A stretch of DNA of 35,190 nt from SIG607 sp045586405 (GTDB taxonomy: Bacteria; Bacillota; Clostridia; Oscillospirales; Acutalibacteraceae), in NCBI GenBank assembly GCA_045586405.1, contig JAZNAG010000091.1:1-35190 (forward strand). The letters run 5' to 3'. The position numbers and the translations under genes are program-made. Numbering within the stretch: position 1 is the stretch's first letter; every line of letters starts with the position of its first letter. Below are positions 16,507-24,168 of this stretch, piece by piece. Under the pieces are notes generated by a model, which saw only the letters and a list, made by a program, of their open reading frames with translations, did not search any database and had not been told where the DNA came from.

Positions 16507-17109
16507 TTAAAACTGAAAAGTATCCTTAACGCCTGTCCATTTTTGATCTTTATCGCTTAGGTTAAGGGGTGTGCCGTCTGAAAGGGTATAACCCTCAGCG
16601 CTGGCGCTACCGTTATAGTCGCCTTTAAGCTCCGGCCACTCGATACCGATTTCAGGATCGTTCCATGCAAGACCGCCTTCATCGCCGGGATGATAGAAGT
16701 CGGTTACCTTGTAGCAAAATTCTGCTGTGTCAGAAAGCACTAAAAATCCGTGAGCAAAACCTTCTGAAATATAAAATTGTTTTTTGTTTTCTTCGGTAAG
16801 CTCAACACCGTACCATTTTCCGTAGGTGGAGCTACCTTTACGAAGGTCAACGGCAACGTCAAATACTCTGCCTTTTATAACACGAACAAGTTTGCCTTGC
16901 GGGTATTCTTTTTGAAAATGTAATCCGCGAAGTACACCTTTAACAGACATACTCTGGTTGTCCTGAACAAAAACCATATTCAGCCCTGCTTCAGCCATAT
17001 CGCGTTGGCTGTATGTTTCCATAAAATAACCTCTATTGTCACCGTGGACAGCGGGCTCGATAATATAAAGTCCTTCTATCGGGCATTGTGTAACTTTAAT
17101 TTGTCCCAT
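16507..17109 (-). CDS. rfbC: dTDP-4-dehydrorhamnose 3,5-epimerase
   Basis: 200 residues, slightly longer than the 180-190 usual for RfbC/RmlC. The cupin-fold epimerase motifs are intact: HGDNRGYFMETY, VQDNQSMS, GVLRGLHFQ with catalytic His64, VFDVAVDLRKGSSTYGKW, and FAHGFLVLSD followed by Tyr133. It converts dTDP-4-keto-6-deoxyglucose to dTDP-4-keto-L-rhamnose. It is the first gene of the long glycan operon, with the promoter at 17198-17226 about 90 bases upstream. The partner genes rfbA, rfbB and rfbD are not in the window, so either they are elsewhere or this copy supplements them. Confidence 0.93.
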   Translation of the reverse strand: MGQIKVTQCPIEGLYIIEPAVHGDNRGYFMETYSQRDMAEAGLNMVFVQDNQSMSVKGVLRGLHFQKEYPQGKLVRVIKGRVFDVAVDLRKGSSTYGKWYGVELTEENKKQFYISEGFAHGFLVLSDTAEFCYKVTDFYHPGDEGGLAWNDPEIGIEWPELKGDYNGSASAEGYTLSDGTPLNLSDKDQKWTGVKDTFQF

Positions 17110-17197
17110 TTTTTACATCTCCTCAAAATACAGTTATTTAAATTTTAGTACAAAATTTTTTAAACAGGGCATAATATGCCAATATTATATTATAAGC

Positions 17198-17226
17198 ATT
17201 ATACCATAGCACAGTATAAAAAACAA
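17198..17226 (-). promoter_or_regulatory. promoter of the glycan operon
   Basis: TTGTTT (17221-17226) and TATAAT (17198-17203) separated by 17 bases, with a TGG extended -10, on the minus strand. It leaves a leader of about 85 bases before rfbC that contains a small GGCATAATATGCC palindrome (17167-17179). It is the only good promoter found for the genes from rfbC through to the flippase and beyond. Confidence 0.65.
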
Positions 17227-17292
17227 CCCTGTTTTTGACTTCGCGTATGTGTGCAAAATACAGTTGTCAGGAAATGTTGATTTTTCATAAAT

Positions 17293-17331
17293 AAACAAAA
17301 CAGCCAGGCAAATCACCTTGCTGTTTTGTTT
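17293..17331. terminator. terminator downstream of the AraC gene
   Basis: 12-bp stem AAACAAAACAGC / GCTGTTTTGTTT with a 15-nt loop, 9 bases after the stop of the AraC gene at 17341. It insulates the AraC gene from the glycan operon promoter that follows on the same strand. Confidence 0.75.
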
Positions 17332-17340
17332 GTTTAAGGT

Positions 17341-18117
17341 TTATTCTTTTTCTTTCTTGTATGTAAGGGGAGATTTATTTGTAGCCTTTTTAAATTCTTT
17401 GCTAAAATGGTATATATCGTAATACCCAAGCTTTGCGGCGATTTCAGAAACGGTAAAAAAGTCACTTTTTAAAAACTGTTTTGCCCAGTAAATCCGTATA
17501 TTTTCTCTGTACTGCATAGGGGAAACCCCAAGCACCTCTTTAAAAAGTCTTCTGAAATGTGAAACGCTTAAATTGCAAAGTGCGGAGAGCTCTTTTGCTG
17601 AAAAATTTTTATCGTAATTCTGGCTGATAAAGTCAAGAGCAGGGGAGAGGCGTATTTCGTTTTTGCTTGATACTGAAAGGCTGTTTTCTTCATAAAGATT
17701 TATTATTATCTGCTCTGTAATAACTCTTGTACGCATGGTAAAAAGCGAAGAGCGTTTTTCCCATATATCATACATTTGATATATAAGGTTTGCGGTGTAG
17801 GATTTATTTTCAAGATGTATAACATCGCCAATACCTAAGGTAGAAAGCCAGTTGGCAGGGGTTATACGCATAGCGGTTGTAATATACTCAAAATCGTCAC
17901 TCAGCGCCTTTACATAGTAGGTGGAAGCCTCGCTTAAAAGAACTATTGAATTTTTTTTAAGCACTTCTTTACATCTGCTGTTTTCGAAATAGCCTTCGCC
18001 GTTTATAACAAATATAAAGCCGTCGTGACTGCGCTTTTTACAGTCAAATTTAAAATTTATGTTTTCTTTTTTTCTGAATATGGCGTATATACTTCCTACT
18101 CGTATATCAAATTGCAT
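17341..18117 (-). CDS. AraC-family transcriptional regulator
   Basis: 258 residues from the ATG at 18117, which has GAGGTGG at good spacing; an in-frame GTG four codons upstream overlaps that site and is rejected. An N-terminal cupin-like sensor domain (about 1-150) is followed by a two-helix-turn-helix AraC domain: FSAKELSALCNLSVSHFRRL and then FTVSEIAAKLGYYDIYHFSK, closing with SPLTYKK. It is divergent from the GH130 gene across 156 bases that hold promoters for both and a 9-bp inverted repeat, so it probably controls that operon in response to a sugar (inference). Confidence 0.9.
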   Translation of the reverse strand: MQFDIRVGSIYAIFRKKENINFKFDCKKRSHDGFIFVINGEGYFENSRCKEVLKKNSIVLLSEASTYYVKALSDDFEYITTAMRITPANWLSTLGIGDVIHLENKSYTANLIYQMYDIWEKRSSLFTMRTRVITEQIIINLYEENSLSVSSKNEIRLSPALDFISQNYDKNFSAKELSALCNLSVSHFRRLFKEVLGVSPMQYRENIRIYWAKQFLKSDFFTVSEIAAKLGYYDIYHFSKEFKKATNKSPLTYKKEKE

Positions 18118-18147
18118 TGATTTTCCCACCTCTTTATGATTTTCTTT

Positions 18148-18176
18148 ATTATACCACAGCGAAAGTAAAAAATAAA
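18148..18176 (-). promoter_or_regulatory. promoter of the AraC gene at 17341-18117
   Basis: TATAAT (18148-18153) with a TGG extended -10 and TTTATT (18171-18176) at 17-base spacing on the minus strand, 30 bases before the ATG. Confidence 0.6.
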
Positions 18177-18211
18177 TAATCGTTTTTTACAAATTTTAAG
18201 TTTCATTCTAC

Positions 18212-18241
18212 ATTGTAATATGTAACTTATTACAATATAAT
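18212..18241 (+). promoter_or_regulatory. promoter and overlapping operator of the GH130 operon
   Basis: TTGTAA (18213-18218) and TATAAT (18236-18241) at exactly 17 bases. The inverted repeat ATTGTAATA / TATTACAAT (18212-18220 and 18228-18236) covers the whole spacer and both core elements, so a protein bound there would block RNA polymerase. This geometry fits a repressor better than a typical AraC activator site. Confidence 0.6.
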
Positions 18242-18273
18242 GAAACCATAAAATTATAAAGGAAGTGTAATTT

Positions 18274-19287
18274 ATGATTACAAAGTTTCGTGGAGAAGAA
18301 TACATAATGCATCGCTATGGTGACGGCCCTATTATCACAATAGATAATTTCCCCGTACCGTCAAAGCAGGTTTTCAACTGTGCACAGACAATGTACGAGG
18401 GCAAAACCGTACTGCTTGTTGCCGCTATTTATGAAAAGCCCAATAAGTACGGTAACGGTTCGGGCATTCATGTTGCTATGAGTGAAGACGGTATAAATTT
18501 CGATATCAATCCCGAGCCTTTATGTCAGACTCGTGACTGGACCGGCAATAAGGTTCTTGAGGTTACTGACGGTTGGGTAATTGACCCCCGTATTACCAAA
18601 ATTGACGATACATATTATATTGTAAGACCTGCGCAGATGGGTACTGTTGGCCCTGCCGCTATTATTGAAAAAACTAAGGACTTTAAGTCTGTTGAATTTG
18701 TTGAGTGCGTTGCACTTCCTTCCAACCGCGTTCCCTGTCTTTTCCCTGAAAAGATAAACGGTATGTATATGAAGATAGACCGTCCTTATAACCCCTGCCG
18801 TATTGACGAATCAAAGGGCGGCGACAAGCTTGACGACGTTTGGAGAGCAGGTATGTGGGTTTCCTACTCACCCGATATGATTTACTGGGGCAAATACCGT
18901 CCTCTCTTCTACCCCTGCCTTTCCTTTGCTAACTATAAGGTAGGACCTACACCTCCCATTAAGACTAAAGAGGGTTGGCTTGAAATTATTCACGGCGTGT
19001 ATAAAGAAAACCGCGAATGGTGTTATGCCCTTGGCGCAATTCTTCTTGACCTTGAGGACCCCTCAAGAGTTACCCACGCTATTGATAAGAGCATCTTAAC
19101 CCCCAACCGTCCTTATGAAATTGAGGGTGCTTCTCCCAACACTATTTTCTCTTGCGGCGCTATAGTTGATGAAGAGCTTGACAGAATTCGTATTTACTAC
19201 GGTGCTGCTGATAAGAGCATTGGTCTTGCAACAGGAAGCCTTAGCGAACTTCTCAGCGAACTTAAGAAAAATCCCGTTAAGTTTTAA
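18274..19287 (+). CDS. GH130-family glycoside phosphorylase/hydrolase
   Basis: 337 residues, the usual length for GH130 (beta-mannoside phosphorylases and related enzymes), a five-bladed propeller. Family landmarks are VIDPRITKIDDTYYI with conserved Asp104, VPCLFPEKINGMYMKIDRP, VGPTPPIKTKEGWLEIIHGV and RIRIYYGAADKSIGLATG. Members phosphorolyse beta-mannosyl linkages (to mannose 1-phosphate) or hydrolyse them. There is no signal peptide, so it acts in the cytoplasm. AAGGAAG precedes the ATG; the DUF5107-TPR gene starts 12 bases after its stop. The exact linkage and the phosphorylase-versus-hydrolase question cannot be settled by reading. High use of C-ending codons suggests strong expression. 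Confidence 0.85.
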   Translation: MITKFRGEEYIMHRYGDGPIITIDNFPVPSKQVFNCAQTMYEGKTVLLVAAIYEKPNKYGNGSGIHVAMSEDGINFDINPEPLCQTRDWTGNKVLEVTDGWVIDPRITKIDDTYYIVRPAQMGTVGPAAIIEKTKDFKSVEFVECVALPSNRVPCLFPEKINGMYMKIDRPYNPCRIDESKGGDKLDDVWRAGMWVSYSPDMIYWGKYRPLFYPCLSFANYKVGPTPPIKTKEGWLEIIHGVYKENREWCYALGAILLDLEDPSRVTHAIDKSILTPNRPYEIEGASPNTIFSCGAIVDEELDRIRIYYGAADKSIGLATGSLSELLSELKKNPVKF

Positions 19288-19298
19288 AGGAGAATAAT

Positions 19299-21305
19299 AT
19301 GTCAAAGTGTTATAAAGCACCTTATGTGATGCCTGCGGCATCTATGGGAAAACTGAATCCCTTACCTGATATTAAAAATATCAGTTACATTCACGCTAAA
19401 ATCGATACCACCGAAAATATCCCCGAAAGACACAGAAAGTACATAAACAAGGGTATGATTCCCACCATGCTTCCTTACTGTCAGCAGGACGGATATGACA
19501 GAAACAGAAAAGAACGCGCCTTTAATTCTGTTGTTATAGAAAATGAATATTTAAAGGCTGTATTTCTTCCTGAACTTGGCGGTAGACTTTGGTCGCTTAT
19601 TGACAAAACCGAGAATAAGGAGCTTCTTTACTGTAACCCTGTGTTCCAGCCCGGTAACTTGGCGCTCAGAAACGCTTGGTTTAGCGGCGGTGTTGAGTTT
19701 AATGTATCTATTAAGGGACACAACCCCCTGACCTGTGATGACCTTTTTGCACAAAAAATAACCTTAGAGGACGGCAGTGAGGGTGTTCGTATGTTTGAGT
19801 ACGAACGTATAAGAGGTGTTCTTTACTGTATAGATGCCTGGATACCCAAGGGCTCGAAGTACCTTTATATAAGACCTCGTATTGAAAACAGAACAGGTAA
19901 AGAAATCTGGATGTACTGGTGGTCAAATATTGCCGTTCCCGTATTTGATAAAGCGAGAGTTTTAGCACCCGCTGACAATACCTTTATCAACTATTTCGGT
20001 AACGATGCCTACGTGCTTGACTATGGCACTATGCCTTATCAGTTTGGCGAGGATATTACCTATCCCGAAAATATGGGACGTTCTATCGACTTCTTCTTTG
20101 ATGTTGAGGATGATGAAGAAAAATGGGTAACTCAGGTTGATAAAGACGGTTACGGCCTTATTCAGTGCTCTACCAAGGAAATGAAGGGCAGAAAGCTGTT
20201 CCTTTGGGGTGAGGGTGCAGGCGGTAAGAACTGGAATCAGTATTTATCTGACGGCACTAACTCAGGCTATGTAGAAATTCAGGCAGGTCTTGCCAGAACT
20301 CAGCTTGAGCATATTCCTATGGCTGACGGCGAAACTTGGAGTTGGGTAGAGGCTTACGGCGCATTAAATTGCGGCAGTGATGCTCACGCTGATTTTGAAA
20401 CCGCCAAAAAGGCAGTTAAAAAGAATCTGCTTAAAGATTTCCCCGAAACAATGACAAAAGGACTTGAAAAAGCAAGAAATGCCAAGGTAGTAATTGGCGA
20501 AATGTTCAATATGGGCTCAGGCTGGGGTGTTATTGATGAATACCGCAGAAAAGAGGAAGGCCTTCCCACTCTTTCAAAGGATATCACCATACCCGAAGAG
20601 GCTGTTGGCGAGAGAGAGGCTGAGTGGGTAACCCTTCTTAAAGAGGGTTATCTGCCCGACAGAAGCACCGATAATGAGCCCCTTGGCTATGTGGTAGAGG
20701 ATTTCTGGAGAAATCTGCTTGCAAAATCTCTTACCAAGAGCGAAAACCGCAATTGGTATGCTTTAATGCAACTTGGTGTTATGGAATATGCTAAAGGTAA
20801 CACCGACAAGGCTATGGAACTCTTTATTGAGTCGGCTGATGTTAAACCGAATGCCTGGTCACTTCGTAATATCGCTATGATTTATCGTAACGAGTATAAA
20901 GAAATTGATAAGGCTTATGAATATATGACCAAGGCTTTTGCTCTTAACAGCACCTGCAGAGGTATTGTGGTTGATACCGCCGTAACATATCTTGCGGCAG
21001 GCAAAAACGAAGAATGGCTGAAGGCTTATGAAAGTCTTGGTGAGTTAAAGGAAGACGGCAGAATCAAACTTTATTACGCTAAGGCTTATATGAACCTTGG
21101 TCAGTATAAAGAGGCGGCTAAATACCTTAACTATGACCTTTGTATGCCCGATATTAAGGAAGGCGATACCGCCATTTCTGATGAATGGTTTAAACTTTAC
21201 GGAGAACTTCTTAAGGAAGAACATCCCGACCTTGAAGGCGACGAACTTCAAAAACTGGTTGAAGAGAAATATCCTCTCGGAAATCTTGACTTCAGAACAC
21301 ATTAA
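19299..21305 (+). CDS. DUF5107 domain and TPR protein
   Basis: 668 residues, cytoplasmic (no signal). Residues 60-370 match the DUF5107 type: NEYLKAVFLPELGGRLWSLID and WFSGGVEFN resemble the beta-sandwich of aldose epimerases and sugar-binding mutarotase-like proteins. Residues 490-640 form TPR helices (WYALMQLGVMEYAKGNTDKA, AWSLRNIAMIYRNEYKEIDK, and YYAKAYMNLGQYKEAAKY). AAAGGAG precedes the ATG and the gene sits 12 bases after GH130 in one operon, ending in a strong terminator. A carbohydrate-active or carbohydrate-recognition role is inferred from fold and context. I do not claim a reaction. Confidence 0.8.
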   Translation: MSKCYKAPYVMPAASMGKLNPLPDIKNISYIHAKIDTTENIPERHRKYINKGMIPTMLPYCQQDGYDRNRKERAFNSVVIENEYLKAVFLPELGGRLWSLIDKTENKELLYCNPVFQPGNLALRNAWFSGGVEFNVSIKGHNPLTCDDLFAQKITLEDGSEGVRMFEYERIRGVLYCIDAWIPKGSKYLYIRPRIENRTGKEIWMYWWSNIAVPVFDKARVLAPADNTFINYFGNDAYVLDYGTMPYQFGEDITYPENMGRSIDFFFDVEDDEEKWVTQVDKDGYGLIQCSTKEMKGRKLFLWGEGAGGKNWNQYLSDGTNSGYVEIQAGLARTQLEHIPMADGETWSWVEAYGALNCGSDAHADFETAKKAVKKNLLKDFPETMTKGLEKARNAKVVIGEMFNMGSGWGVIDEYRRKEEGLPTLSKDITIPEEAVGEREAEWVTLLKEGYLPDRSTDNEPLGYVVEDFWRNLLAKSLTKSENRNWYALMQLGVMEYAKGNTDKAMELFIESADVKPNAWSLRNIAMIYRNEYKEIDKAYEYMTKAFALNSTCRGIVVDTAVTYLAAGKNEEWLKAYESLGELKEDGRIKLYYAKAYMNLGQYKEAAKYLNYDLCMPDIKEGDTAISDEWFKLYGELLKEEHPDLEGDELQKLVEEKYPLGNLDFRTH

Positions 21306-21311
21306 AGAAAT

Positions 21312-21341
21312 AACCGCTGTGCTTAGCACAGCGGTTTATTT
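21312..21341. terminator. bidirectional terminator
   Basis: 11-bp stem AACCGCTGTGC / GCACAGCGGTT with a 3-nt loop, followed on plus by TTATTTTTT. It lies between the convergent DUF5107-TPR and AraC genes and the two genes are only 37 bases apart. Confidence 0.85.
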
Positions 21342-21342
21342 T

Positions 21343-22107
21343 TTAGCCAATATTTTTTCTGTACTGAGTGGGTGTTATTTTAAGGTTTTCCTTAAAGCTT
21401 CTGTTAAAGGTTCTGAGAGAAGTAAAGCCGCTGTCATAAGCGCACTGCAGTATCGGAAGCGCCGTATTTTCCATAAGATAACAGGCGTTGCTTATTCGGT
21501 AATTGGTTACATAAGAATTAAAGGAAATTCCTATAGTCTTTTTAAAATAGCGTGAAAGATATGAATAGTCATAGCCTATTATTTTAGAAAGGTTTGAAAG
21601 TGTACAGTCCTTACTGTAGTTTTCCTCTACAAAATAGAAAATTTTATGAAGCAGCTTTTCGCTGTCCTGCTTTTTTTCGGTATACTTTGCAGTTTTATCA
21701 AACTGACCGCAAAGCAAATAAAACAGTCCTTTTTTTTCGGCAGAGGAAGTGGACGCCGTAAGATTTTCAAGTGCATTTATAAGATATTTATCGGGGGTGA
21801 ACTTGTTGTTAATCGGAATTTTATTTCCTATTTTAGTAGAAAAAGCCTGTACAAGACGGGGCGCAAAAATGCAAAGAATATGACGGCTTTTTGCCGACTC
21901 TAAGGAATGTATCTGATTTGGAAAGGTAAGTACGGCCTCATTTTCCCGTATTATAAAAGTTTTTCCGTCAACGCTCACCTTCATTTCTCCCGAAAGAATT
22001 ATTATTACCTCAAAGCACTGATGAAGATGCGAGGCAAAGCAAAAATCTTCTCCTCTTTCTACCTTAAGGTAATTGGGTGAGCCTAAGTGACTGTATTCAT
22101 AAAACAT
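21343..22107 (-). CDS. AraC-family transcriptional regulator
   Basis: 254 residues from the ATG at 22107, preceded by GTGGAG; a GTG at 22119 is part of that site and is not used. The N-terminal cupin carries HLHQCFEVIIILSGEMKVSVDG, the usual effector pocket. The C-terminal AraC domain has CTLSNLSKIIGYDYSYLSRYF and a second helix-turn-helix ILQCAYDSGFTSLRTFNRSFK, ending TPTQYRKN. It is divergent from the GH120-xylA pair and is the best candidate for its xylose or xylo-oligosaccharide regulator (inference). Confidence 0.9.
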   Translation of the reverse strand: MFYEYSHLGSPNYLKVERGEDFCFASHLHQCFEVIIILSGEMKVSVDGKTFIIRENEAVLTFPNQIHSLESAKSRHILCIFAPRLVQAFSTKIGNKIPINNKFTPDKYLINALENLTASTSSAEKKGLFYLLCGQFDKTAKYTEKKQDSEKLLHKIFYFVEENYSKDCTLSNLSKIIGYDYSYLSRYFKKTIGISFNSYVTNYRISNACYLMENTALPILQCAYDSGFTSLRTFNRSFKENLKITPTQYRKNIG

Positions 22108-22139
22108 ATTTTTCTCCACAAGTCAAATTTTGTCTATAT

Positions 22140-22168
22140 ATTATAGTACATATTGCGAGAAATGTCAA
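22140..22168 (-). promoter_or_regulatory. near-perfect promoter of the AraC gene at 21343-22107
   Basis: TTGACA (22163-22168) and TATAAT (22140-22145) with a 17-base spacer on the minus strand, a full consensus match. The facing GH120 gene has only a weak TATACT-type -10 near 22182 and no good -35, consistent with needing an activator. Confidence 0.75.
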
Positions 22169-22218
22169 ATTAGAAGCATTATACTAAAATTATAAAACAA
22201 TAATATTCAGGAGGGACT

Positions 22219-24147
22219 ATGACTTACTTTGTATCTGTAAACGGAAACGACGGAGCTGACGGCTCGAAAAATGCGCCTTTCAAAACCATTAGTCACGCGG
22301 CAAAGGTTGCCAAGGCGGGTGACACCGTAAAGGTTTTTGGTGGAACCTATCGCGAATGGGTTGATCCTCAGAATTCAGGTGACATTGATAACCCCATTGT
22401 TTATGAGGCTTACGAAGACGAAAAGCCTGTTATAAAGGGATCTGAAATAGTAACCGACTGGGAGCATGTAGAAGGCACGGTATGGAAAAAAGTTTTACCT
22501 AACACTATGTTTGGTGACTATAACCCTTATGCCGAAAAGTTATGGGGTGATTGGCTTTTAAATCCCCGTGAATACTATGTGCATACAGGTGAAGTTTACA
22601 TAAACGGTAAGGCTATGTATGAGGCAAAATGCTTTGAAGAAGTATTCACCGCACCAAAAAGAACAAGTGGCGTTACAGGCTTTGCCCCCGACACACTGCC
22701 CGATCCTGAGGGTACAGTTTACCAGTGGTATTCAAAGGTAGACGAGAAAAACACTACACTTTGGTGCAATTTTTGGCAGTTTAACCCTAATGATGAAATA
22801 ATAGAAATAAATGTCAGAAAGTGCTGTTTTTACCCTGCCAAAACGGGAGTAAACTATATAACCGTACGCGGTTTTGAAATCGCTCATGCCGCCTGTCCCT
22901 TTGCACCACCTACCGCTGACCAGCCGGGTATGGTTGGCCCCCATTGGAGTAAAGGTTGGGTAATAGAAAACAACCATCTTCACGATGCAAAATGCAGCGC
23001 GATAAGTCTTGGCAAGGAAATAAGCACAGGTCACAACAAGCATACTCTTTCAAGAAAAAAATCGGGCTACGCCTATCAGAAAGAAGCGGTCTTTGCAGCG
23101 CTGCTTATTGGTTGGTCAAAGGAAACTATCGGCTCACATCTTGTGCAGAACAATATTATACACGACTGCGGTCAGAACGGTATTGTCGGTCACATGGGCT
23201 GTGCTTTCAGCACCATAAAACATAATCTTATTTATAATATTGCAAGTAAGCAGGAATTCCACGGTCATGAGCTTGGCGGTATAAAGCTTCACGCCGCGAT
23301 TGATGTAGTTATAGAAAATAATAATATCCATAACTGCAGTTGCTTTGGCACCTGGCTTGACTGGCAGGCACAGGGTACAAGAGTTACTAAAAACGTATAT
23401 TACGGCAACACCTGTGATTTTATGATAGAGGTTACCCACGGGCCCTGTACCGTAGATAACAACCTATTTATGTCTATGTATAATTTAGAAAATGTAGCTC
23501 AGGGAACTGCTTTCGTCCACAATGTTTTTACAGGCACAGTTTCCTGTATAAAGATTTTGGACCGCCAGACTCCCTATCACTACCCGCACTCTACCGCTGT
23601 TATGGGAAGCGAAGCGGTATACGGCGGTGATGACCGACTCATCAATAATTTGTTTTTAGGTTTACATGCACCTCTTTCACAAAACAGAAGACCGTTTTGT
23701 ATTGCCTTTGATAATTACTGCAAACCCGAACAGTATATGGAACTTTTAAAACCGAGATTTCCTATTTCAGATCATACTGCTTATGCTCAGATTCCACAGC
23801 CTGTTACCATTGAAAGTAATGTATACTCAGGCCATTCTGCACCGTATCGTGCCGAAACAGAGCATATTATGACATGCGGTATAAAGGCTTCTATTGAAGA
23901 AGAGGAAAATGAGTGGATACTAAGCATTTCTGTGCCGGAAGAGGTAGCAAATATGACCTGCAGACCTGTTACTACCGAGCGTCTGGGCACACCGAGAATT
24001 ACCGAAGAGCCTTTTGAAAACCCTGACGGCACACCAATTGATTTTACATTGGATATATGCAGTCAAAAGCGTAGCGGTACAGTTGTTGCAGGACCTTTTG
24101 CTTCACTTAAAGCAGGTGAGCAAAAAATTACTGTATGGAAAAAATAA
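22219..24147 (+). CDS. GH120 beta-xylosidase
   Basis: 642 residues, closely matching in length and layout the GH120 beta-xylosidase XylC of Thermoanaerobacterium saccharolyticum as I recall it. A DUF1565-type N-terminus (VSVNGNDGADGSKNAPFKTI) leads into a right-handed parallel beta-helix. Shared landmarks are YREWVDPQNSGD, HAACPFAPPTADQPGMVGP, HDAKCSAISLGKE and GGIKLHAAIDV. The catalytic residues of that enzyme (Asp382, Glu405) align with Asp381 in GTWLDWQAQGTRV and Glu404 in IEVTHGP. It has no signal peptide, so it releases xylose from short xylo-oligosaccharides inside the cell. AGGAGGG precedes the ATG, and xylA follows after 21 bases, so the product passes straight to the next enzyme. Confidence 0.92.
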   Translation: MTYFVSVNGNDGADGSKNAPFKTISHAAKVAKAGDTVKVFGGTYREWVDPQNSGDIDNPIVYEAYEDEKPVIKGSEIVTDWEHVEGTVWKKVLPNTMFGDYNPYAEKLWGDWLLNPREYYVHTGEVYINGKAMYEAKCFEEVFTAPKRTSGVTGFAPDTLPDPEGTVYQWYSKVDEKNTTLWCNFWQFNPNDEIIEINVRKCCFYPAKTGVNYITVRGFEIAHAACPFAPPTADQPGMVGPHWSKGWVIENNHLHDAKCSAISLGKEISTGHNKHTLSRKKSGYAYQKEAVFAALLIGWSKETIGSHLVQNNIIHDCGQNGIVGHMGCAFSTIKHNLIYNIASKQEFHGHELGGIKLHAAIDVVIENNNIHNCSCFGTWLDWQAQGTRVTKNVYYGNTCDFMIEVTHGPCTVDNNLFMSMYNLENVAQGTAFVHNVFTGTVSCIKILDRQTPYHYPHSTAVMGSEAVYGGDDRLINNLFLGLHAPLSQNRRPFCIAFDNYCKPEQYMELLKPRFPISDHTAYAQIPQPVTIESNVYSGHSAPYRAETEHIMTCGIKASIEEEENEWILSISVPEEVANMTCRPVTTERLGTPRITEEPFENPDGTPIDFTLDICSQKRSGTVVAGPFASLKAGEQKITVWKK

Positions 24148-24168
24148 ATATAAAGTGAGGAAATAATA

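Noticed and set aside
17110..17197. Riboswitch in the rfbC leader
   Set aside because: The leader is about 85 bases with only a 6-bp palindrome and no recognisable aptamer core.
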